Assembly: GCA_026981635.1 (NCBI GenBank)
Contig: JALSIF010000008.1
Location: 1 to 6,767, forward strand
From: JALSIF01 sp026981635 [NCBI: bacterium]
GTDB lineage: Bacteria; 4484-113; JALSIF01
Reading direction: 5' to 3'
Length of the DNA: 6,767 nt
The translations under genes and the position numbers were made by a program. Shown here one piece after another: positions 1-5,913 of the stretch. A model generated the notes under the pieces. That model ran no database searches. It worked only from the letters and a program-made list of their open reading frames with translations, and had not been told where the DNA came from. The first letter of the stretch is position 1. Every line of letters begins with the position of its first letter.

Positions 1-1622
1 ACCCCGACGAGACGCCCGCCGGAGTGCTGGAAAAGGCCGGCCACATAAGCCTTGAATCGGTCATCCGGGTGGAGGGGGTGCTGCGCCTTCGCGTTGAGGA
101 GCAGCGCCGGTCAGGGGAGCTAAACGGCGACCGTGAGCTGGTGGTCCATGAGCTTGAGGTGCTCTCCGCCGCAAGCCCCCTGCCCCTGCGCATCGCCGAC
201 GATGCGGGGGCGGACGAGCTTACCCGGCTGAGATTCCGCTACCTGGACCTGCGCCGCCCACCCCTCCACCGGGCCATGAGCCTGCGCCACCGGGTCGTGC
301 TTACCATCCGAAACTACTTTGACCGGCTGGGCTTCATTGAGGTGGAGACCCCCATGCTTGGCCGCTCAACCCCGGAGGGGGCCCGTGACTACCTGGTCCC
401 CAGCCGGGTGCACAAGGGCAAGTTCTACGCCCTCCCCCAGTCTCCCCAGCTCTACAAGCAGCTTCTTATGGTTGCGGGCTACGACCGCTACTTCCAGATC
501 GCCCGCTGCCTGCGGGATGAGGACCTTAGGGCAGACCGCCAGCCGGAGCACACTCAGGTGGATGTGGAGGTCTCCTTTGCCACCCGCGACGAGCTGTTTG
601 CCATCGGCGAGGGGATGTTTGCCGAGGTCTTCCGCCAGGTGCTTAGCGAGGAGCTTGAGCTTCCCTTCCCCCGCCTCACCTACGACCAGGTGATCCGCCG
701 CTTCGGCTCAGACAAGCCAGATCTGCGCTACGGCCTTGAGATCACCGACCTCACCGACTGGGCAAGGGAGTGCGGGCTGAACTTCATTGAGAAGCTGGTC
801 GCCGAGGGGGCCGCCTGTCTCGCCCTGGCGGTGGAAGAGGTGATGAGCCGAAGCCAGGTTGAGCGGCTGGAGAGGAAGCTTAAGGAGCTTGGCTCCCCCG
901 GCCTTGCCTGGCTGGCCTTTGCCGAGGGCGAGCGGCGCGGGGCCATCTCCCGGGGGATGAGGGACCAGGCGGCAGATCGCCTGAGGGAGCTGGTGGGCCT
1001 TGCAGACAGCGGCACCGTTCTATTCCAGATCGGAAGCGGCGAGACCCCCTACCGCCTGCTGGGAGAACTGAGAAATCTCCTCATCAAAGAGCTTGACCTT
1101 GAGCCAGAGCGAAAATGGGCCTTCCTCTGGGTAGTGGACTTTCCCCTCTTTGAGCCCGACGACGAGGCCCCCCGGGGAATCAGCCCCTCCCACCACCCCT
1201 TTACCATGCCCCGACTGGAGGATCTGGAAAAGCTTTCTTCCGACGACCCGGCCGAGCTTCTCTCCATCCGCGCCGACTGCTACGACCTGGTGCTCAATGG
1301 CAGCGAGCTGGGCTCGGGGAGTCTCCGGGTCTGGCAGCCCGAGGTGCAGCGGAAGATCTTTGCCGGCATTGGACTTTCCCCCGCCGAGGCGGAGGAGAAG
1401 TTTGGCTGGTTCCTGGAGGCCTTCCGCTACGGCGCCCCACCCCACCGGGGCTTTGCCCTGGGCCTGGACCGCATCGTCGCATTGCTTGGCGGCTACCCCT
1501 CCATCCGCGATGTGATCGCCTTTCCCAAGACGGCAAGCGCATCAGACCCCATGACCGGCGCCCCCGCCGAGGTGGACCCCGCCCAGCTAAGGGAGCTTGG
1601 CATCCTCCTGGAGGGGGAGTAG
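1..1622 (+). CDS. aspS: Aspartyl-tRNA synthetase, bacterial type, 5'-truncated by the window edge
   Basis: This cytoplasmic class II aminoacyl-tRNA synthetase charges tRNA-Asp with aspartate using ATP. The reading frame is open from base 3 with no stop, and about 540 residues are visible. The usual bacterial length is near 590, so most of the N-terminal OB-fold anticodon-binding domain lies off the window. The GTG at 24 is only an internal valine codon and not a credible start. Class II motif 1 is near 273-356. Motif 2 (FQIARCLRDEDLRADRQPE) is near 492-548 and gives the ATP and aspartate pocket. The bacterial-specific GAD insertion spans roughly 771-1058. NGSELGSGSLRV is near 1296-1331. Motif 3 (GFALGLDRIVALL) is near 1449-1487, and the typical tail IRDVIAFPKTASASDPMTGAP follows. 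The GAD insertion identifies the bacterial and not the archaeal/eukaryotic form. Whether it is discriminating or also charges tRNA-Asn cannot be judged, because the deciding N-terminal residues are missing. TAG stop at 1620-1622. Confidence 0.97.
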   Translation, partial: PDETPAGVLEKAGHISLESVIRVEGVLRLRVEEQRRSGELNGDRELVVHELEVLSAASPLPLRIADDAGADELTRLRFRYLDLRRPPLHRAMSLRHRVVLTIRNYFDRLGFIEVETPMLGRSTPEGARDYLVPSRVHKGKFYALPQSPQLYKQLLMVAGYDRYFQIARCLRDEDLRADRQPEHTQVDVEVSFATRDELFAIGEGMFAEVFRQVLSEELELPFPRLTYDQVIRRFGSDKPDLRYGLEITDLTDWARECGLNFIEKLVAEGAACLALAVEEVMSRSQVERLERKLKELGSPGLAWLAFAEGERRGAISRGMRDQAADRLRELVGLADSGTVLFQIGSGETPYRLLGELRNLLIKELDLEPERKWAFLWVVDFPLFEPDDEAPRGISPSHHPFTMPRLEDLEKLSSDDPAELLSIRADCYDLVLNGSELGSGSLRVWQPEVQRKIFAGIGLSPAEAEEKFGWFLEAFRYGAPPHRGFALGLDRIVALLGGYPSIRDVIAFPKTASASDPMTGAPAEVDPAQLRELGILLEGE

Positions 1623-1645
1623 GCCGCCCCTGCCCATTGGCGGTC

Positions 1646-1651
1646 TAGAAT
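1646..1651 (+). promoter_or_regulatory. Candidate -10 element (TAGAAT) for leaderless transcription of the mutase gene
   Basis: TAGAAT matches the TANNNT -10 pattern and ends six bases before the GTG at 1658. Transcription would then begin at or next to the start codon. No Shine-Dalgarno sequence is present before that GTG (the bases just before it are TGGCCC), which agrees with a leaderless message. I see no convincing -35 hexamer at 16-18 bases upstream. The hexamer also contains the in-frame TAG that limits the mutase start. A single hexamer match can arise by chance, so this is tentative. Confidence 0.35.
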
Positions 1652-1657
1652 TGGCCC

Positions 1658-3064
1658 GTGTCCTCCCCACTCAGGTTCGGCACCGACGGCTGGCGGGCGG
1701 TAATCGGCTTTGAGTTCACCGGCCAGAACCTTCTCCGAGTAATAAACGCCATCCACCAGTGGCTGGAGGAGGCTGGTGAGGAGGGGGAGCTGGTGGTGGG
1801 CTACGACAACCGCTTCAATGCCGAGCTGTTTGCCGAGCTTACTGCCCGTCGACTGAGCCAACTTGGTTGGGAGGTGGTCCTCGCAGACCGCCCCACTCCC
1901 ACTCCGGTTATCGCCTACACCGTGATGGAGCGGGAGATGGCCGGTGGCCTGATGCTTACCGCCAGCCACAACCAGCCCCACTGGCTGGGACTAAAGCTTA
2001 TCCCCCGCGGCGGGGTGCCTGCCCCAAGCGACACCACCGCCAGGATCGAAGAGCTCATCGCCGAGCAGCGGCCCGATCCCGACCTGGTGGGCCGCCTGAT
2101 TAGTGATCCCGAACCCCTGAGGAGGGAGGACCTCTCCCCTCCCTACCTCGCCCACCTGGAGAGGCTAATTGACTTTGGCGCCATAAGTGAGCTAACCCAG
2201 CCCATCTACCTCAACTACCAGCACGGGGCGGCCATCGGCTGGGTGGCCCCGCTTATGGCAAAGCACGGTATAGAGGTGGTTGAGCTTCGAGAAGACCCCG
2301 ACCCCCTGTTTGGCGGCTGCCAGCCCGACCCCACCCGGGAGAACCTGCTCGCCGACTGGGCGGACAACCAAATTGAACAGGGCATCATGGTGGCCTTTGA
2401 CGGTGACGGCGACCGGGTGGGCATCCTGGAGGACGGCACCTTATATCTCACCGGCAACGAGCTCATCCCCCTGATGGGCGACTTTCTCCTCTCCCGCGGT
2501 CAGGATGGCCCCCTGGCCAGGAACGTGGCCACCAGCCACCTGGTGGACCGGGTAAGCGAGGCCCACGGCCACCGGGTAATGGAGACCAAGGTGGGCTTCA
2601 AATACCTGGGGCCCGCTCTCCTTAGGGGAGCGGTGGTGGCGGGAGAGGAGTCAGGGGGCATCTCGGCCCGCGAGCACGTTCCCGACAAGGACGGCATCTA
2701 TAGCGCCCTACGCTCCTTGGAGGCGGCCGCCCGCCACGGCTCCTTCCACCTGGCCATGGTAAGGCTTTGGGAAAGCTACGGAGAGAGCCATGCCGGGCGC
2801 CGCGACTATCGCCTTGCGCCGGAAAAGAAGGAACTCTGCTACCGGAGGCTTGCCACCCTCTCCTCGGGTGAACAGTTCCTAGGCCGGCGCATTTCGGCGG
2901 TAAACCGCCTGGACGGCATAAAGCTTATCTTCGGTGAGACCACCTGGATCTGCTTTCGGGCCTCCGGCACCGAGCCGGTGCTTAGGGTCTACGCCGAGGC
3001 GGAAACGATGGGTGAACTAGAGGCCCTTCAGCGCGAGGCGGGTGGCTTCATCGCTGATCTCTAG
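1658..3064 (+). CDS. Phosphoglucomutase/phosphomannomutase family protein (alpha-D-phosphohexomutase)
   Basis: This cytoplasmic enzyme of 468 residues would interconvert hexose 1- and 6-phosphates through a phosphoserine intermediate, feeding glycogen, cell-wall or nucleotide-sugar synthesis. All four family domains are recognisable. FGTDGWR is at residues 7-13. The catalytic loop TASHNQ has the phosphorylated serine at S103. The metal loop DGDGDR is at 248-253, with D248, D250 and D252 as Mg ligands. The sugar loop GEESGG is at 329-334. The phosphate-binding loop RASGTEP is at 434-440. GEESGG and the neighbouring VGFKYLGP and HVPDKDGI resemble the prokaryotic PGM/PMM-like group more than phosphoglucosamine mutase GlmM, but substrate preference is inferred. 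GTG at 1658 is the only possible start, since an in-frame TAG sits at 1646-1648 and the conserved N-terminus begins seven residues in. It follows aspS by 35 bases. The catalytic loop has Q where most members have P, and L-G where N-G is usual. Confidence 0.93.
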   Translation: MSSPLRFGTDGWRAVIGFEFTGQNLLRVINAIHQWLEEAGEEGELVVGYDNRFNAELFAELTARRLSQLGWEVVLADRPTPTPVIAYTVMEREMAGGLMLTASHNQPHWLGLKLIPRGGVPAPSDTTARIEELIAEQRPDPDLVGRLISDPEPLRREDLSPPYLAHLERLIDFGAISELTQPIYLNYQHGAAIGWVAPLMAKHGIEVVELREDPDPLFGGCQPDPTRENLLADWADNQIEQGIMVAFDGDGDRVGILEDGTLYLTGNELIPLMGDFLLSRGQDGPLARNVATSHLVDRVSEAHGHRVMETKVGFKYLGPALLRGAVVAGEESGGISAREHVPDKDGIYSALRSLEAAARHGSFHLAMVRLWESYGESHAGRRDYRLAPEKKELCYRRLATLSSGEQFLGRRISAVNRLDGIKLIFGETTWICFRASGTEPVLRVYAEAETMGELEALQREAGGFIADL

Positions 3065-3072
3065 CCGGCTAG
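3061..3072. repeat. Perfect 12-base palindrome holding both convergent stop codons
   Basis: CTAGCCGGCTAG is its own reverse complement. On the plus strand it contains the TAG stop of the mutase at 3062-3064. On the minus strand it contains the TAG stop of the lipoprotein at 3069-3071. The two genes converge with four bases between stops, so neither has room for a separate terminator before entering the other gene. No T-run follows on either strand, so this is not a classical intrinsic terminator. Confidence 0.8.
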
Positions 3073-4295
3073 CGGGAGGGTGTACCGCCGGGTGGCGGCC
3101 ATCCCCAGGCAGGGTAGATCTGGCGGGCGACCAGCTCGCCGTGGCGCTCAATCACCAGCACTCCCACCAGCCGGTCGGGCCTTAGCTCGTCCAGCCGGAT
3201 GCCAATTAGCCGGGTAAAGCCAGGCACCAGTTTAATCTCCAACATCCTGCCCTGGTCAACCGCCGCCGCCGCGGGTCGCACCACCTTTAGTCCCATCAGG
3301 TGGGGACCGATGAGCTTGGGGAAGCCCACCAGGAAACCGGGGTGACCATCCAGGTTGGGGTCGGGATATAGAGGTTCGCCGGGGTCTCTTACCCCGTTGC
3401 CGTTGAGGTCATTGAAAGCCTCCCGCCGCCTGCGGTCAATCACCTTGCGCTCCACCAGACGGGCGGGAAAGTCGGGCGCAAAGAAACCGTCTCGGGGGAA
3501 GCTGGGGGGAAGGGTACGAGAGGGTCTACCCGGAACTAAGCCTCCCTTCCCTGGCCGGGGAAACTCCCTACCTGCCGCGTCAATGAAGCCCCGCTTCACC
3601 TCCACCAGCAAGCGGGAGGAAAGCAGGCGCTTGTCCCCCACCTGTAATGCAGCACCCACCGGGCGGAGGATGATGTCCAGTCGGGTGACCTTGCCCGTCT
3701 CAACCCCAACCGGGAAGATGAGCTTGACCAGCTGTCGCCTGATGGGCGGTGGTTCTGCCTGGGACAGCTGACTGTCTCCCTCCGGCGCCACCGCCGAGTA
3801 GAACTCCACCACCAGGAGATGCTCTTCCTGGCCGTCAGTGGCGGGCACGCCGGTGAAGGCGTAGGTTCCATCGTCGGTGATGGCGATGGGGGTGAGCAGG
3901 TCACCGATTTGGGGCGGCCCGGAGTTTCCGATCTCCTCCCCCGGGTCAACGATCACCGCTCCCATCACCCCCACCAACCCCACCTCCTCGGGCAGGGGAA
4001 AGAAGAGCAGGTCGTCTGGCGAAAGCTCCCCCGTATGGTCGCCCCCCTCCAGGGCAGTTTCTAGGCTCTCCCCTGGTGCTAGGTCGGGTAAGCTTCCCTG
4101 GTGGGGGACCAGTGGAATAGCCGGGTCAATCACAATGCGGCCCACCACCGCTCCACTCTCCACCTCCCCGGAAGGGGTGGGCGTGGGAGTGGTTCCCGCT
4201 TCTCCGCCTCCCCCACCACCACAGGCAGTGCTAAGCAGGGCTAGCCATAGAGTCGCCAGCCAGACCACTGCCAACCTGCCCAGCCTTGCTCTCAT
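3069..4295 (-). CDS. Secreted lipoprotein of unknown function with an EF-hand-like calcium loop
   Basis: I do not recognise the family. The 408-residue protein has a basic N-terminus (MRARLGR), a hydrophobic stretch at residues 8-21 and a lipobox-like LSTAC with the acceptor cysteine at C25. Six glycines and a TTPTPTPS linker follow, so it is probably lipidated and exposed outside the cytoplasmic membrane. Residues 45-210 look beta-rich. DDGTYAFTGVPA at 141-152 resembles carboxypeptidase-regulatory-like or other Ig-like folds. FNDLNGNGVRDPGE at 294-307 fits a calcium-binding loop with ligands at D296, N298, N300, D304 and E307, and a weaker copy follows at 312-318. No catalytic motif is visible. 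The ATG overlaps the mocR stop codon (ATGA, 4292-4295), which points to one transcript and translational coupling. The nearest AAGGAG (minus strand, 4307-4312) is 11 bases upstream, inside mocR. It ends four bases from the convergent mutase. Confidence 0.85.
   Translation of the reverse strand: MRARLGRLAVVWLATLWLALLSTACGGGGGGEAGTTPTPTPSGEVESGAVVGRIVIDPAIPLVPHQGSLPDLAPGESLETALEGGDHTGELSPDDLLFFPLPEEVGLVGVMGAVIVDPGEEIGNSGPPQIGDLLTPIAITDDGTYAFTGVPATDGQEEHLLVVEFYSAVAPEGDSQLSQAEPPPIRRQLVKLIFPVGVETGKVTRLDIILRPVGAALQVGDKRLLSSRLLVEVKRGFIDAAGREFPRPGKGGLVPGRPSRTLPPSFPRDGFFAPDFPARLVERKVIDRRRREAFNDLNGNGVRDPGEPLYPDPNLDGHPGFLVGFPKLIGPHLMGLKVVRPAAAAVDQGRMLEIKLVPGFTRLIGIRLDELRPDRLVGVLVIERHGELVARQIYPAWGWPPPGGTPSR
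3375..3410 (-). other. EF-hand-like calcium-binding loop in the lipoprotein
   Basis: The twelve residues 296-307 follow the DxNxNGxxDxxE pattern, with acidic or amide side chains at loop positions 1, 3, 5, 9 and 12. Such loops occur in secreted adhesins of the SdrD B-repeat type, dockerins and thrombospondin-like repeats. A degenerate copy (DPNLDG, residues 312-317) lies just downstream. Calcium binding is inferred from the pattern alone. Confidence 0.6.
4221..4295 (-). other. Lipoprotein signal peptide and acceptor cysteine
   Basis: Residues 1-24 show a positively charged N-region, a hydrophobic core rich in W, L and A, and the lipobox LSTA followed by C25. Serine at -3 is less usual than L, V or I. 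The run of glycines after the cysteine is typical of lipoproteins in several high-GC phyla. Cleavage by signal peptidase II after A24 is predicted. Confidence 0.75.
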
Positions 4296-5773
4296 CCCGA
4301 AAGAAGCTCCTTGAGAACTCTACCCAGCCGCTCAATCCCCGGCTCAATCATATCCGCCGGCACCATGGAAAAGGCCACTCTCAAGCCGGGCCCGTCCGCT
4401 CGGTGATAGTTGAAGTAGTTGTAGACGCCTGCCTCCACCAGGTTCTCCCGCATGCGCTCCAGCGCCTCCTCGCCGCTTAGCTTCTCTGGCAGCCTGAGCC
4501 ACACGAAGAACCCCCCCTCCGGGGCTCGGAAGTTCACCCCATCAGGTAGGTGTTTTCTGAGCGCACTGAGTGTCAGCGAGAGCTTGTGCTCGTAGAGCCG
4601 GCGGATGCGCCCTAGATGCTTTCGCCAGAAGCCCTTGCGCATAAACTGCTCAAGCAGGACATGGAAGAAGGCGGGATTCCCCTTGTCCACCGCCCGCTTG
4701 AGCCTCACCAGGGAGAGTGCGATCTCCCGCGGGACCACCATATAGCCGATGCGAAGTCCGGGCAGGAGCGACTTGGAAAAGCTCCTTACCAGGATGACCG
4801 CCCCCGCCTCGTCCAGTGCCTTCAGGGTGGGGTGGGCCATTCCCCGGTAATGGAGATCTGAGGCATAGTCATCCTCCAGGATGGGCACCTGATGGCGCGC
4901 GCAGATGCGAATGAGCTCCATGCGCGCCTCGGTACCCATGGTCACCGTGGTGGGGTTGTGGAGGGTGGGAGTCACCACCACCAGCCGCACATCACCTCTC
5001 CTTAGCCTGCGCTCAAGCCTGGCCAGGTCAACCCCCTCCTCCCCCACCGGGACGGTGTAGGTGCGGAAGTGCTTCGCCTTGACCAGGGTGATGGTGGCGT
5101 TGTAGGTGGGCTCTTCAATCACCATCGCCGTCCCCGGCTCAACCAGCAGGGAGGTGACCAGGTCCAGCGCTTGCTGGAAGCCCATCGTCACCACCACTAC
5201 ATTGCGCCCCATGTCTATCCCGTCCAGCTCGCACTCCTCATGGAGCAGATCCAGCAGGGGCGGATAGCCCTGGGGGTTGGAGTAGTCAAAGTAGTAGTGC
5301 TCCGGCTTCCAAAGCAGGTTGGTGGAGATGCGCTTGATCTCCTCAAAGGGGAAGGAGCTGGGGTCGGGCAGCGCCTGGGTGAAGCGGATGGTTCCCTCGG
5401 GCAGGCGCTCGCGGGGAAGGGCCGAGTAGAAGCGCATCTCCAGCATGAACTTTGACCAATCAATGGCGGCTGGCCGCGGGGGCTCCTCCTTAGGGGGAGG
5501 CTCCTCTTCCCCAAACAGCTCCTTTACCTCGTAGACCTCACGGCTGACAAAGGTGCCCGAGCCGGTGCGGCTCTCCAGCCAGTGGTTGGCGATGAGCTCA
5601 TCGTAGGCACGGCTCACCGTGCGTCGGGAGACCCCCAGCAGGCGGGCCAGCTCACGGCTGGGTGGCAACCGCTGGCCCGGTTTCAGGGTCCCCTCCCTTA
5701 TGAGCTCAATGATCCGCTGGTAGATCTGGCGGTAGACGGGGACCTCGCTTGCTCGGTCAATCTTGATAAACAC
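4292..5773 (-). CDS. MocR-subfamily GntR transcription regulator with aminotransferase-like PLP domain
   Basis: This 493-residue protein is a PLP-dependent transcription factor of the GntR/MocR family. Residues 1-78 form the winged helix-turn-helix (LPPSRELARLLGVSRRTVSRAYDEL at 36-60, wing SRTGSGTFVS at 68-77). Residues 79-105 are a Glu/Pro-rich linker. Residues 125-493 are a fold-type I aminotransferase domain. SFSKSLLPGLRIGY carries the predicted PLP lysine K334 and a conserved arginine R341. EDDYASDLHY at 300-309 gives D301 and Y303, which should contact the cofactor ring. R465 in GPGLRVAF may bind a ligand carboxylate. HNPTT at 272-276 and the segment after GVYNYFNYH differ from common MocR forms, so the effector may differ as well. 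GTG at 5773 follows GGGGGAG (5780-5786) by six bases. It heads a two-gene unit with the lipoprotein and is divergent from the kinase. The effector is unknown, and no transporter, aminotransferase or pdx gene adjoins it. Confidence 0.93.
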   Translation of the reverse strand: MFIKIDRASEVPVYRQIYQRIIELIREGTLKPGQRLPPSRELARLLGVSRRTVSRAYDELIANHWLESRTGSGTFVSREVYEVKELFGEEEPPPKEEPPRPAAIDWSKFMLEMRFYSALPRERLPEGTIRFTQALPDPSSFPFEEIKRISTNLLWKPEHYYFDYSNPQGYPPLLDLLHEECELDGIDMGRNVVVVTMGFQQALDLVTSLLVEPGTAMVIEEPTYNATITLVKAKHFRTYTVPVGEEGVDLARLERRLRRGDVRLVVVTPTLHNPTTVTMGTEARMELIRICARHQVPILEDDYASDLHYRGMAHPTLKALDEAGAVILVRSFSKSLLPGLRIGYMVVPREIALSLVRLKRAVDKGNPAFFHVLLEQFMRKGFWRKHLGRIRRLYEHKLSLTLSALRKHLPDGVNFRAPEGGFFVWLRLPEKLSGEEALERMRENLVEAGVYNYFNYHRADGPGLRVAFSMVPADMIEPGIERLGRVLKELLSG

Positions 5774-5779
5774 CGCAAT

Positions 5780-5786
5780 CTCCCCC
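5780..5786 (-). promoter_or_regulatory. Ribosome binding site of the mocR-type gene
   Basis: On the minus strand GGGGGAG sits six bases before the GTG at 5773. It is the only strong Shine-Dalgarno sequence at a transcription-unit start in this window, and it decides the GTG start just ahead of the conserved N-terminal helix. Confidence 0.65.
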
Positions 5787-5793
5787 GCTGCCT

Positions 5794-5823
5794 AATCTAA
5801 CCCCATCCAGCTAGGATTTCCAA
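5794..5823 (-). promoter_or_regulatory. Candidate promoter of the mocR-lipoprotein unit
   Basis: On the minus strand TTGGAA (5818-5823) and TAGATT (5794-5799) are separated by 18 bases, a fair match to a housekeeping sigma-70-type promoter. Transcription would start near 5787, giving a leader of about 14 bases that just includes the GGGGGAG ribosome site. The -35 hexamer overlaps the first copies of the repeat cluster at 5819-5865, which suggests autorepression. Confidence 0.5.
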
Positions 5824-5865
5824 TGACCAATAGGGTCCAATTTTCAGTGGTCCAATCTGGTCATT
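5819..5865. promoter_or_regulatory. Operator-like cluster of CCAAT direct repeats inside an inverted repeat
   Basis: Four CCAAT cores lie on the plus strand at 5820-5824, 5827-5831, 5837-5841 and 5852-5856. Two of them belong to identical GGTCCAAT copies (5834-5841 and 5849-5856), 15 bases apart. A third close copy, TGACCAAT, starts at 5824, ten bases before the first. The cluster is enclosed by a perfect inverted repeat, AATGACCA (5822-5829) and TGGTCATT (5858-5865). Sites of MocR regulators often combine direct and inverted repeats next to their own gene, so this is the likely binding site of the adjacent MocR protein. It overlaps the mocR -35 and lies about 40-90 bases upstream of the expected kinase transcription start. 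Confidence 0.6.
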
Positions 5866-5871
5866 CGCCGA

Positions 5872-5893
5872 GGGAGCGAACACACCTGCTCCC
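5872..5893. promoter_or_regulatory. Perfect 6-base inverted repeat just before the kinase -10
   Basis: GGGAGC (5872-5877) and GCTCCC (5888-5893) are exact reverse complements with ten bases between them. The element covers the place where a -35 box would be and ends one base before TACAAT. It could be a site for a second regulator or a substitute for a -35 box. There is no T-run after it, so it is not a terminator. Confidence 0.4.
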
Positions 5894-5894
5894 C

Positions 5895-5900
5895 TACAAT
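5895..5900 (+). promoter_or_regulatory. Candidate -10 element (TACAAT) of the kinase gene
   Basis: TACAAT is close to the TATAAT consensus and stands 13 bases before the GTG at 5914. The transcript would start near 5907 and carry a leader of only about seven bases, too short for a normal Shine-Dalgarno sequence, and none is visible. No TTGACA-like -35 lies at 16-18 bases upstream, where the GGGAGC inverted repeat is found instead. This suggests an activator-dependent promoter. Confidence 0.45.
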
Positions 5901-5913
5901 CTCACTTTGATAG

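Noticed and set aside
24-26. GTG as the start codon of aspS
   Set aside because: The frame is open upstream to base 3, and translation from 24 would lack most of the N-terminal anticodon-binding domain that every bacterial AspRS has. The true start is off the window.
1624-1643. CCGCC/GGCGG inverted repeat after aspS as a terminator
   Set aside because: Only five pairs with a ten-base loop and no T-run. In such GC-rich sequence this is expected by chance.
1493-1981. Minus-strand open frame of 162 codons across the aspS-mutase junction
   Set aside because: It lies antisense to two well-conserved genes, and its product shows no family features.
3085-3098. CCGCC-GGGT-GGCGG hairpin after the mutase stop as a terminator
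   Set aside because: It is compact, but it has no T-run and lies within the lipoprotein coding sequence on the other strand. Codon constraint and GC content explain it as well.
3355-3771. Plus-strand open frame of 138 codons antisense to the lipoprotein
   Set aside because: High GC leaves long antisense frames open. The product is Ser/Arg/Pro-rich without domains, and the opposite strand has a clear lipoprotein with signal peptide and coupled start.
3877-4314. Plus-strand open frame of 145 codons antisense to the lipoprotein start
   Set aside because: Its Pro/Ser-rich product is the complement of the Gly run and TPTP linker, and it has no recognisable start context or domain.
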